From contig CAISWQ010000102.1 of assembly GCA_903889245.1 (NCBI GenBank), positions 62,001-126,000 of the forward strand: a DNA stretch of 64,000 nt, in the 5' to 3' direction. Origin of the DNA: an uncultured Lentisphaerota bacterium. Lineage in GTDB: Bacteria; Verrucomicrobiota; Kiritimatiellia; CAIQIC01. The notes beneath the pieces were generated by a model. The model worked only from the letters and a program-made list of their open reading frames with translations. It was not told where the DNA came from and searched no databases. Below, one piece after another: positions 15,923 to 23,856 of the stretch. Position numbers and translations under genes: made by a program. The first letter of the stretch is position 1; each line of letters begins with the position of its first letter.

Positions 15923-18079
15923 ATGAAAACAATTCTCTCCGCGTTGCTGCTGTGCGCCACGGCGCAGGCGTTCGACAAGATCATCATTCCCGACTCCGCA
16001 CCGCCGGCCGCGCGCGCGGCGGCCAAAATCATCGCGCAAAAACTCGCGCTGCCGGAGGGCGCGATTCAAACTGCGGCGCAGCCCGCCGCCGCGCCCGGCG
16101 CCCTCGTGCTGCAGATCGTGCCGAACCAGCCGGTACTGAAGCACGATGGCTACACCGCCACGTTCGCCAGCGGCGGCGCGGTCATCTGCGGCGCGCGCCC
16201 ACGCGCGCTGCTCTTCGCCGCCGGCGAGGTCCATCTCTGGCAGAAACAGACTTCCGGCACGCTCACGCGCGACCCGGCCTTCGCCATCCGCACCGCCGCC
16301 TTCCACACGCGCCACACCATCGCCGAGTTCGTCGCCGAGCTGGGTTGCAACATCGTCCTCGGCGGCTCCTTCGGCGCGGTGACGTTCGAGAAAGCGCTGC
16401 CGGAAATTTTCCAACAGCTCGACGCGGCGACGCAGGCGAAGCTGCGCCAGAAGCAGGCCAGTGACGCCGCAAAACAGGCGCAGCTCGTGCAGGAATGCCG
16501 CGACGCCGACGTGGATTTCTATCCGCTGCTCTACGGCAACGATCTGGCGCGCTGGTCGTCCACCCTGCTCACGGCCGCACTGAAGGTCTATCCCGCGGCG
16601 CGCGGCACGCCCGCGACGCAATCGTGGGAGCGCGCCACGCTCTGTCCCTCCGAGCCGGCCTCATGGAAGATCATTGAGGCCTATGTCAGCGAGTTCGCAC
16701 AGCAGACCCCCGGCGGCGGCATCTATGCGACGTTCTGGGACAACTACGGTCTGTTCTGCCAGTGCGAGCGCTGCCGGAAGAACGGGCTGCACCAATTCCC
16801 GAACGAGCTGGCCGAATGTGTCCGGCACTATCACGCCGCGCTCCAGCCCATCGGCAAGCAGCTCGTCGTGCGCACGTGGTCCTCCGGCGTGCCGCACTGG
16901 CTCGGCGAGCAGTGGGTCCATGCGCCGGGCTACGACCACTTCGGCGGCGCGGCCACAGCTTTGTGGGCGCGCGTCATCCGCGAGCTGCCGCCGGACATCC
17001 TGCTCCAGACCAAGGTCTATCACGCCGACTGCCAGCCCGACGCGCGCTTCTCGCCGCTGCTCGGCCAGGCCAAGCCGCACACGGAGATCGCCGAGTGGCA
17101 GATCACCGGCCAGACCACCGGCCGCTTCTACCTCCCGGCCTCCACCGTGAACCACACCGCGCTGACCATGCGCAAAAGTTTCGAGCTGGTTGGCCCGGGT
17201 GGCGGCGTCAGCCTCTACCTCGGCGGCACGAAGCAGACGCACTACGATCTGCTCGACGATATCGCCAACAGCATCAACGTCCGCGCGTGGCGCGCGCTCG
17301 CGTGGCAGCCGGAGGCCGACGTGGATCAAATCTGGCTGGACTGGGCCACGCCCATTTTCGGCGCGCGCGCCGCGCCGCATATCGTCAAGGCGCTCAAGCT
17401 CTCCGAGAGTTGCGTCAACCGCCTCTTCTCGGCGCTCGGCTTCGGCAGCGACACGAACTCCGGCTTCCCCAGCAACATCGCCCGCCGCGAGACGCTGCTG
17501 AAATACACCAACCGCTACTTCCTGCCCGAGGGCCAGCGCGCCCTCGCGCCGACGCTGGAGAACATCCAGCGCATCATCGCCGAGAAGGATGACTGCCTCC
17601 GGCAGATTGACGAGATGTTCCGCGAGCTTGAACTCGCCAAGCCGCATCTGAAGCCGGCGCAGGCCGCCGAACTCGCCACGCGCTTCGACTGGCTGCGCGA
17701 GTTCGCCATCTGTGCCAAGGCGCTGGACGAAAGCCTCTGGCGCTACCGCTACCTGCGCTATCAGGCCGAAATGCTGACCACCGACCCGCAGCAGTTGCAA
17801 CACCTCGCGCAGGCCTTCGACGTGATTCAGGCGCATCGCAAGACGCTTTTCCGCTTTGATCCCGCGCAGCAATTCAGTTGCTACGACGTGCCGCTCGGAC
17901 AGTTGCCCACGAAGCCCTCGCTCGGCAGCCCGGTCGGGCTGATGCGCGAACTCTATGGCGCCTCACGCACCTGCATCGAATCCGCCGTCGGCCCCGACGC
18001 CCTCCCCGCCGCCTGGCTCCGCACCGTCCCGCACACCGCCCCCAAAGTTGACGCCAAACCCGCCGCGGAAAACGAGTAG
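15923..18079 (+). CDS. Secreted GH67/DUF4838-like putative glycoside hydrolase
   Basis: A 718-aa exported protein with a signal peptide (MKTILSALLLCATAQA). An N-terminal alpha/beta region (ARAAAKIIAQKLALPEG) resembles the accessory domain that precedes GH20, GH67 and DUF4838 catalytic barrels. The central barrel has the cysteine cluster YGLFCQCERCRKNG near residue 275. A similar C-x-C-x2-C stretch occurs in DUF4838-type proteins. The C-terminal third is helical. Substrate cannot be read from sequence; uronic-acid glycans are plausible. I chose ATG 15923 because it opens the signal peptide. Other frames through this gene are shadows. Confidence 0.7.
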   Translation: MKTILSALLLCATAQAFDKIIIPDSAPPAARAAAKIIAQKLALPEGAIQTAAQPAAAPGALVLQIVPNQPVLKHDGYTATFASGGAVICGARPRALLFAAGEVHLWQKQTSGTLTRDPAFAIRTAAFHTRHTIAEFVAELGCNIVLGGSFGAVTFEKALPEIFQQLDAATQAKLRQKQASDAAKQAQLVQECRDADVDFYPLLYGNDLARWSSTLLTAALKVYPAARGTPATQSWERATLCPSEPASWKIIEAYVSEFAQQTPGGGIYATFWDNYGLFCQCERCRKNGLHQFPNELAECVRHYHAALQPIGKQLVVRTWSSGVPHWLGEQWVHAPGYDHFGGAATALWARVIRELPPDILLQTKVYHADCQPDARFSPLLGQAKPHTEIAEWQITGQTTGRFYLPASTVNHTALTMRKSFELVGPGGGVSLYLGGTKQTHYDLLDDIANSINVRAWRALAWQPEADVDQIWLDWATPIFGARAAPHIVKALKLSESCVNRLFSALGFGSDTNSGFPSNIARRETLLKYTNRYFLPEGQRALAPTLENIQRIIAEKDDCLRQIDEMFRELELAKPHLKPAQAAELATRFDWLREFAICAKALDESLWRYRYLRYQAEMLTTDPQQLQHLAQAFDVIQAHRKTLFRFDPAQQFSCYDVPLGQLPTKPSLGSPVGLMRELYGASRTCIESAVGPDALPAAWLRTVPHTAPKVDAKPAAENE

Positions 18080-18103
18080 CCCGACCCGCCACGGTCCGAT
18101 GTT

Positions 18104-18149
18104 TTCCAAGGCTTGGAAAATTTATCTGCGTTTTTTCCAAGCCTTGGAA
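18104..18149. repeat. Palindromic array, 2 units
   Basis: Perfect units TTCCAAGGCTTGGAA at 18104 and TTCCAAGCCTTGGAA at 18135, a step of 31 bp. It follows the GH67-like gene and is the last array before the darTG island. Confidence 0.9.
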
Positions 18150-18324
18150 AAATCGTCCTCGTTTTCGTCGTCGTCCTCGAACGTCCAAGCTTTCTGAAAA
18201 CCGACGTGGAGTGTAGCTGCGCACTGACTGGGAGCGGCGGTTTCTCACAGCCGCATGAAAAACCGCGGCCGGAGCCTCGCGACGTCACGCTGGCGGACCC
18301 AGTTCTTGGCGCTCACTCACGCCG

Positions 18325-18357
18325 CCCTCCGTCTGGAGGGCGCGGCGTTGCCGCGCC
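18325..18357. repeat. Tandem GC-rich hairpins
   Basis: CCCTCC-GTCT-GGAGGG (18325-18340) abuts GGCGCGGC-GTT-GCCGCGCC (18339-18357). No T-run follows, so they do not look like a standard terminator. They resemble dispersed extragenic hairpins and may mark the edge of an inserted segment. Confidence 0.5.
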
Positions 18358-18404
18358 GCGATCATCGGCAAGAAACCCGCCCACACGCTGCCCGCCCCAC
18401 ACGC

Positions 18405-18433
18405 TTGACTCCCCGACGAATCCCGCCTAGTTT
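18405..18433 (+). promoter_or_regulatory. Candidate darTG promoter
   Basis: TTGACT (18405-18410), a 17-bp spacer and TAGTTT (18428-18433) lie about 105 bp upstream of the darT start. No operator palindrome is evident next to it. Confidence 0.45.
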
Positions 18434-18537
18434 CCGCCACGTTTGGACGCAGTTTCCTATTTCGTCTTTTCCCGGAAACTTTGTCCCATTAAGAATGTTC
18501 GCCATGAAGACGAGACGATGTACGGAGACGCTATCCT

Positions 18538-19491
18538 ATGGCTGACGCGGCCCATGACTTCCCGCGCAAAGGGACAATACAGAACTGGCGTCGCGACCGT
18601 GGCTACGGGGAGATCCAGGATGCGCAAACGGGGACGAGCTACCTCGCAGCCCTCGCCGGAAACAAGGGGACCGCGCTGCCCGGTGGCTCATCGCTGGACG
18701 GCACCGAAGTACGTTTCAGAGTTCGGTCGTCGTACCAGCCTGTCGATTGGATTCCAGCGGCACAAGTCATGCCGGAGCAGCCCCCGCCGGCGCCAGTCCC
18801 AGTTCCGCCCCCAGTTCCCTCGGTGGTGGCCGCCACCCGGCCGGCAATCCCGCAACCGCAACCTGCTCGCCCCGCTGTTGTTTATGTTAAAGCTCCGCCA
18901 CCACCGCCCGCGCCGGTGCGCGGTTTTGAGTTGTGGGCAGCCTTCTATCACTTGACCCACCACCGGAACCTGCCTGGGATCTTCAATCACGGCATCCTGT
19001 CGTGGACGAAAGCCCACGCTAAAGGGCTGACAGAAACCGATATTTCCGATCCATCCGTCCAGCGGTGGCGGGCTCGCTGTGAACCCGTCTACCGTCGCTC
19101 CATTCACGATTACGCACCACTCTTTATCAACCCCAAGAATGCCATGCTCTACGTCCGCAGACATCTGCAGCACGAACTGGTCATCTTGAAGGTTTCGTCG
19201 GATGTGCTTCATCAACATGAGTACGTGTTTTCAGACGGCAACGCCGCGTGCCACAATACGCAATTCTCAACGGATCGTCAGATCGTTGCGCCATCCGACA
19301 CCGCGCTCCGGGCTGTGTGCTGGTCAGAAGTGCCAGATGGGAAGCGGCGGCGGAGCGCCGAGGTGTTGGTGTTCCCGACCGTGGAAGCTCGGTTCATTGT
19401 CACCGTGATTTGTAGCAACCAGAACTTGGCAAATGTCATCTGCGGGACATGTCCGGTCCCCATCGTGACCGACACAGCCGCGTTTTACTGA
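18538..19491 (+). CDS. darT: DarT-family DNA ADP-ribosyltransferase toxin with N-terminal cold-shock-like domain
   Basis: DarT toxins transfer ADP-ribose from NAD+ to bases in single-stranded DNA and block replication. In this 317-aa protein the DarT domain spans about residues 130-317. It has the NAD-site motif YHLTHHRNLPGIFNHGIL (137-154), HDYAPLFINPKNAMLY (190-205) and SAEVLV (273-278), whose Glu275 fits the catalytic glutamate. DarT is normally about 200 aa. Here residues 9-75 look like a cold-shock domain (KGTIQNWRRDRGYGEI), followed by a proline-rich linker (about 80-128). darG follows after 12 bp. Codon use looks less GC-biased than its neighbours, suggesting transfer. Enzyme family is confident; the nucleic-acid role of the extra domain is inference. 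Confidence 0.85.
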   Translation: MADAAHDFPRKGTIQNWRRDRGYGEIQDAQTGTSYLAALAGNKGTALPGGSSLDGTEVRFRVRSSYQPVDWIPAAQVMPEQPPPAPVPVPPPVPSVVAATRPAIPQPQPARPAVVYVKAPPPPPAPVRGFELWAAFYHLTHHRNLPGIFNHGILSWTKAHAKGLTETDISDPSVQRWRARCEPVYRRSIHDYAPLFINPKNAMLYVRRHLQHELVILKVSSDVLHQHEYVFSDGNAACHNTQFSTDRQIVAPSDTALRAVCWSEVPDGKRRRSAEVLVFPTVEARFIVTVICSNQNLANVICGTCPVPIVTDTAAFY

Positions 19492-19503
19492 GAGGATCGA
19501 ATC

Positions 19504-20208
19504 ATGTCAGAACTGCATGTCATAGACGGGAACATCTTCACCACAAAGGCACAGACACTCGTCAACACCGTCAACTGTGTTGGCGTGATGGGAGCTGGCA
19601 TCGCTCTCGAATGCCGTCTTCGCTACCCCGACATGCACGAAAAGTACGTGGCCCTCTGCGATCAAAGGAGGATCGAAGTCGGTTCTCTGTGGCTTTACAA
19701 GGCATCCGACCGGTGGATTCTGAACTTCCCGACTAAGCGCCACTGGAAAGATCCAAGCAAGGAGGAGTATCTGCATGCCGGACTGAGGAAGTTCATGCAG
19801 ACCTACGAGGAAAAGCAAATCGAGTCCATCGCCTTTCCGCTGCTCGGAGCGCAGCATGGGGGCATCGACCGTGATCGCTCTCAGGAGTTGATGGAATCGT
19901 ACCTGCTCAAGTGCAGTATCCCGGTCGAAATCTACCGCTACGACCCAATGGCCCCAGACGATCTTTATGATCGCTTCCGCGACATGCTCACCGCCATGGC
20001 CCCGGAGGAGATCAAGGAGGCGACCGGACTCCGTTCCGACTACGTGAAGAAGGTGTTGGATGCACTACAGAATCCGCAGATTTGCCAACTCAACAGACTC
20101 GCGGCCCTCCCCGGAATCGGCATCAAGACCTTGGAGAAGGCGTTTGCATTTGCACGGGCACGCATACTCGGCGGAGGACAACCAGTTCAGCAGAGCCTCG
20201 GATTCTGA
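19504..20208 (+). CDS. darG: DarG-family macrodomain antitoxin with helix-hairpin-helix-like C-terminus
   Basis: DarG removes the ADP-ribose that DarT places on DNA and can bind the toxin. Residues 1-155 form a macrodomain with the DarG/ALC1-like signature TLVNTVNCVGVMGAGIALEC near 18-37, plus AFPLLGAQHGGIDR. The total length is 234 aa, shorter than the DarG proteins I know. The C-terminal 70 residues hold LNRLAALPGIGIKTLEKAF, a helix-hairpin-helix-like DNA-binding motif. AGAGGA lies 7 nt upstream of the ATG, and the gap to darT is 12 bp, so the two are co-transcribed. Macrodomain assignment is confident. Confidence 0.85.
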   Translation: MSELHVIDGNIFTTKAQTLVNTVNCVGVMGAGIALECRLRYPDMHEKYVALCDQRRIEVGSLWLYKASDRWILNFPTKRHWKDPSKEEYLHAGLRKFMQTYEEKQIESIAFPLLGAQHGGIDRDRSQELMESYLLKCSIPVEIYRYDPMAPDDLYDRFRDMLTAMAPEEIKEATGLRSDYVKKVLDALQNPQICQLNRLAALPGIGIKTLEKAFAFARARILGGGQPVQQSLGF

Positions 20209-20329
20209 CGAGGAAGACTGGCGAACCAAGCCCAGTTGCGTACGTCGCTATCGCGCCGCCGCAGATGGCTGACGTTCCGGCCAGTGCCATGCTGCTGAGC
20301 TGGCTTGGGCCCGGCTTCGGCCAACGGTT

Positions 20330-20639
20330 TTATTTCCGCCCGAACTGCGCGTCCCAGTCGTTGCGGTTTTCGAGGAGCAGCAGCCACTGCGCGGCGGCGC
20401 AGATGAGGTGCGCGTAGCCGCCGATACCAGCACCCGCCTTGCGGCGGGGCTACCAACGGCACTGATTCCAGATCGCGTCGTTTGTAGCGCGCCCGCAAGG
20501 GTACGGTAGGGTCAGACCCTGCATCGTGAATGCGGGGATGAGCCACCTTGCTGACGGGCTGGGGGACTGTTGGCGCCGCCGCACAAGCCAGCACCAGCAT
20601 CACACCCCATTCGCACATCGCATACGGCCCCGTCTTCAT
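20330..20639 (-). pseudogene. Remnant of a secreted-protein gene
   Basis: On the minus strand an ATG at 20639 starts a signal-peptide-like sequence (CEWGVMLVLACAAAPTVPQP) that soon becomes non-protein-like. In another frame, ending with a TAA at 20330, is a convincing C-terminus (GGYAHLICAAAQWLLLLEN, then RNDWDAQFGRK). Between them lies a hairpin-bearing stretch (20430-20451, CCCGCC-TTGC-GGCGGG) typical of dispersed repeats. I read this as one gene broken by deletion or insertion. The family is not recognised. The rest of the 20209-20867 gap shows no gene. Confidence 0.45.
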
Positions 20640-20867
20640 GTGGTTCACTCCAGAACTCCGTCCACAAACTAACGCGGGAAATGGTTGAAAACAAAACGCC
20701 ATCAATATCTTTTCCCCAAAATTTCTTGGCCTTCATGTCAGGGCCACAGCATCGCAGGGCTCCTCACGTCCACACCGCCGCGGGCTTGGTTTGCATCATT
20801 GACAGGAGCGCTGGCATCGCGTTCTATGGGCGCACGTGTGACGGCATTCTCAACAAAGCAGGGTTCC

Positions 20868-22085
20868 ATGAAACGCTGGGCTTGGGTTCCCGTGGTGTGC
20901 GCGCTGGGCTGGGCGCAGGCGGAGAACTGGCCGGGCTGGCGCGGGCCGCGCGGCGATGGCAGCGTCACGGAATCCATCCCCGTACACTGGAGCGCGACGA
21001 GCAACATCGCGTGGAAGGTCGAGCTGCCCGGCTTCGGCCACGGTTCGCCGATCATCTGGGACGACAAGCTTTTCATGCTTGCCGCCCTCACGCAGCAACA
21101 GGAGCGTTGCGTGCTCTGCCTCGACCGCCGCGACGGCAAGCTGCTCTGGCAGCGCACGGTTGTCACGTCGCCGCTCGAACGCAAACACAGCCTTAACAGC
21201 TTCGCCTCCAGCACGCCGGTCACCGACGGCAAGCTCGTCTATTGCACCTTCCTCGACCAGTCGAACATGGTCGCCGCCGCCTACGACTTCGCCGGCAACC
21301 AAAAGTGGATCGTGCGCCCCGGCGCGTTTTCCAGCAAGCACGGCTTCTGCAGTTCGCCCGTGCTGTTCAAGGACAAGGTCATCATCAACGGCGACCACGA
21401 CGGCGATTCCTACATCGTCGCGCTCGACCGCGCTACCGGCCGGACGCTCTGGAAAATTCCGCGCGAGCACCACACGCGCAGCTACTGCACGCCGATCATC
21501 CGCGAACTCGCCGGCCGCACACAGCTCATCCTCTCCGGCGACATGACCGTGGCCAGCTACAACCCCGACACCGGCGCGCGCCATTGGATCATCCAAGGCC
21601 CCACCGAGCAGATGGTCGCCTCGCTCGTTTATAACGAGAAGGCCAACCTCCTCTTCTACACCGGCGGCTTCCCCGAACTGCACATCCTCGCCATCAAACC
21701 CGACGGTGTCGGCGACATCACCCGAACCCACATCGCGTGGCGCACGATGAAGGGCGCCGGCTATGTCCCGTCGCCCGCCTCGCTCGGCGACTACTTCCTG
21801 AACATCACCGACCAGGGCACCTTCTCCTGTTACCGCGCCACCGATGGCGCGATCCAGTGGAGCGAGCGCATCGGCAGCACGCACGCCTCATTCATCACCG
21901 CGGGCGGCCTCGCCTACACGCTCGCCGACTCCGGCCTGATGACCGTGGTCAAACCCGGCCCGACCTTTGACGTCGTCGCGCGGAACGAGCTGGGCGAAAA
22001 ATGTTTTGCCTCGCCCGCCGTCAGCCGCGGCCAGCTCTTCATCCGCGGCTACCAGCACCTCTTCTGCATCGGCCCGCAGCCCTGA
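20868..22085 (+). CDS. Secreted PQQ-like beta-propeller protein
   Basis: A 405-aa exported protein with a short signal peptide (WVPVVCALGWAQA) followed by ENWPGWRGPRGDG, the usual opening of PQQ-like repeat proteins in PVC and related bacteria. Repeats such as CLDRRDGKLLWQ, ALDRATGRTLWKI, YNPDTGARHWI and YRATDGAIQWSE are the tryptophan-docking strands of a seven- or eight-bladed propeller. PQQ ligands and a dehydrogenase domain are not evident, so this is probably not an enzyme using PQQ. Start at ATG 20868; the earlier in-frame ATG has no signal peptide. It converges on an MFS gene across a palindromic array. Confidence 0.8.
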   Translation: MKRWAWVPVVCALGWAQAENWPGWRGPRGDGSVTESIPVHWSATSNIAWKVELPGFGHGSPIIWDDKLFMLAALTQQQERCVLCLDRRDGKLLWQRTVVTSPLERKHSLNSFASSTPVTDGKLVYCTFLDQSNMVAAAYDFAGNQKWIVRPGAFSSKHGFCSSPVLFKDKVIINGDHDGDSYIVALDRATGRTLWKIPREHHTRSYCTPIIRELAGRTQLILSGDMTVASYNPDTGARHWIIQGPTEQMVASLVYNEKANLLFYTGGFPELHILAIKPDGVGDITRTHIAWRTMKGAGYVPSPASLGDYFLNITDQGTFSCYRATDGAIQWSERIGSTHASFITAGGLAYTLADSGLMTVVKPGPTFDVVARNELGEKCFASPAVSRGQLFIRGYQHLFCIGPQP

Positions 22086-22087
22086 CT

Positions 22088-22196
22088 TTCCAAAGCTTGG
22101 AATTTCCCCCGCCGCTTTTTTCAGGCCTTGGGAAATTTCCCGCGAGAAGTTCCCATGCTTGGAAAAACCGGTGGCTTCGTTTTCCAATCTTCGGAA
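22088..22196. repeat. Palindromic array, 4 units
   Basis: Units start at 22088, 22119, 22150 and 22182. The steps are 31, 31 and 32 bp. Units 2-4 are degenerate but keep the spacing. It lies between convergent genes. Confidence 0.88.
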
Positions 22197-22280
22197 AAAC
22201 GGCTCGCCAAGCCTCGCCCGCCATGGGGTGGTTGGAGGGCGAGGCTTGCCGAGCCGGGCTGGCAGCTTGTGGCAGGCTGG

Positions 22281-22302
22281 GCCGCGTTCTCACGAACGCG
22301 GC
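22281..22302. repeat. Hairpin element GCCGCG-TCAC type, copy 1
   Basis: A perfect 9-bp stem GCCGCGTTC / GAACGCGGC with loop TCAC, followed by TAC. A second copy with the same layout occurs at 30174-30195, so this is a small repeat family distinct from the 15-bp palindrome. Confidence 0.6.
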
Positions 22303-22353
22303 TACTTCAGAATCCCGCGCTGCCGGCCCGTCCGTTCCTTAGGCGGAAGTACG

Positions 22354-23715
22354 TCAGAGTGACGTGCGGCCTCTGGGGCGGCGGACGCTGTGCGCCTGGT
22401 GGGAGAGCGTCAGCGCACTGAAGGCCATCGTGAGCACGCAGCAGACGACCATCGCGATGAAGACGCCGTGCCAGCCCCAGTGGTCCGCGATCCAGCCGAC
22501 GCCGGTGCCGGATACTGCCGAGCCGAAGACGTAGCCGAAGAAACCCGTGAAGCCCGCGGCCGTGCCCGCCGCCTTCTTCGGCACGAGGTCGAGCGCGTGC
22601 AGGCCGATGATCATGATCGGGCCGTAGATCAGGAACCCGACGGCGACAAGCGCCACGTAGTCGATCCAGAGCGGCCCGTGCAGGTTGCCCCAGTAGACCA
22701 GCACGGCGACGAGCGTCAGCGCCATGAAGAGGATGTTCGCCGGCGCGCGGCGGCCCTTGAAGATTTTGTCGGAGACCCAGCCGCAGAAGATCGTGCCGGG
22801 GATCGCCGCGTATTCATAGAGCGCCCACGCCAGGCTCGAATCCTTGAACGAGAAACCCTTCGCCGTCTCCAGGTAGGTCGGGATCCAGTTCACCACGCCG
22901 TAGCGGACGAAGTAGACGAACGCGTTCGCCAGCGCGATCGCCCAGAGATACTTGTTGTTCAGCACGTGGCCGAGGAAGATTTCCTTGAACGTGAAGACGC
23001 GCTCGTGGTCGGCGGAGTAGTCGGGCGGGTAGTCGTTCTTATAGTCCTCGACCGGCGGCAGGCCGCACGACTGCGGCGTATCGCGCAGCAGGAAGAACAC
23101 GCCCGCGGCGAGGAGCGCGGCGACCGCGGCGTTGAAATAGAACTTCGCGCCCCAGTCGTGGCACAGGAAAACGCCGAGCAGCGCGAGGTTGGCGACGAGC
23201 GCGCCGCCGACGTTGTGCGCCACGTTCCACAGCGAGACGGTCACGCCGCGCTCGCGCGTGCTGAACCAGTGCACCATCGTCTTGCCGCACGGCGGCCAGC
23301 CCATGCCCTGCACCCAGCCGTTGAGCGCCTGTAGCACGATGAGCAGCGCCAGCGAGGTGTAGAGCGCCTTGACCAGACCGCAGACCGCGAGCAGCCCGCA
23401 CGAAAGCAGCAGGCCCAGCGGCAGAAAATAGCGCGGATTGCTGCGGTCGGAGACCGAGCCCATCAGGAACTTCGAGAGCCCGTAGGTGATCGAGAGCGCC
23501 GTCAGCGCCAGGCCCAGTTGCGCCTTGGAAAATTCCGGATGCTCCTTGAGGATGTCCGGCATCGCCAGCGCGAGGTTGTTGCGCACGAGGTAGAACGCCG
23601 CGTAGCCCACAAAGATGCCCGCGAAGACCTGCCGGCGCAGCCGCTTGTAGGCGGAATCCACGCGCTCCGCGGGCAGCGGTGCAACGGCGGCAGCCGGTTT
23701 CAGGAAGCCCCACAT
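22354..23715 (-). CDS. MFS transporter, organophosphate:phosphate antiporter type (GlpT/UhpC-like)
   Basis: A 453-aa inner-membrane carrier with about 12 membrane spans. YAAFYLVRNNLALAMP near the N-terminus and SKFLMGSVSDRSNPRYFLP match the glycerol-3-phosphate/hexose-phosphate branch. GWPPCGKTMVHWFSTRERG also fits that branch. Substrate could be glycerol 3-phosphate, a sugar phosphate or related compound. The ATG at 23715 opens MWGFLKPAAAV. An upstream ATG at 23820 would add 35 residues translated from palindromic units and is rejected. A three-unit array lies between this start and the GH43 gene. Confidence 0.82.
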   Translation of the reverse strand: MWGFLKPAAAVAPLPAERVDSAYKRLRRQVFAGIFVGYAAFYLVRNNLALAMPDILKEHPEFSKAQLGLALTALSITYGLSKFLMGSVSDRSNPRYFLPLGLLLSCGLLAVCGLVKALYTSLALLIVLQALNGWVQGMGWPPCGKTMVHWFSTRERGVTVSLWNVAHNVGGALVANLALLGVFLCHDWGAKFYFNAAVAALLAAGVFFLLRDTPQSCGLPPVEDYKNDYPPDYSADHERVFTFKEIFLGHVLNNKYLWAIALANAFVYFVRYGVVNWIPTYLETAKGFSFKDSSLAWALYEYAAIPGTIFCGWVSDKIFKGRRAPANILFMALTLVAVLVYWGNLHGPLWIDYVALVAVGFLIYGPIMIIGLHALDLVPKKAAGTAAGFTGFFGYVFGSAVSGTGVGWIADHWGWHGVFIAMVVCCVLTMAFSALTLSHQAHSVRRPRGRTSL

Positions 23716-23766
23716 GATGGCCGCGTGTGTAGGAGAAGCGCGCGGGCCTGTCAAGCGCCGCGGTTT

Positions 23767-23843
23767 TTCCAAGCCTTGGAAGATTTCGCGGAAACTTTTC
23801 CAAGGCTTGGAAAATTTCACGCGAAGTTTTCCAGGCCCTGGAA
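23767..23843. repeat. Palindromic array, 3 units
   Basis: Units start at 23767, 23798 and 23829; both steps are 31 bp. The first two are perfect. Spacers read GATTTCGCGGAAACTT and AATTTCACGCGAAGTT, themselves nearly symmetrical. Confidence 0.92.
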
Positions 23844-23856
23844 AATCCGCGCGACT

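Larger units (their letters stand above)
18150..18537. other. Non-coding gap upstream of darT
   Basis: About 390 bp without a convincing gene. It holds two adjacent hairpins at 18325-18357 and a candidate promoter at 18405-18433. Open frames here lack ribosome sites and recognisable products. Confidence 0.6.

Noticed and set aside
18255-18545. Open frame upstream of darT as a third gene of the system
   Set aside because: Arg/Pro-rich, crosses the tandem hairpins and the candidate promoter, and has no ribosome site.
22354-23820. Upstream start (23820) for the organophosphate-type MFS gene
   Set aside because: It would add 35 residues translated from palindromic units (FSKPWKSF, FQGLEK). The ATG at 23715 directly precedes the family-like N-terminus.
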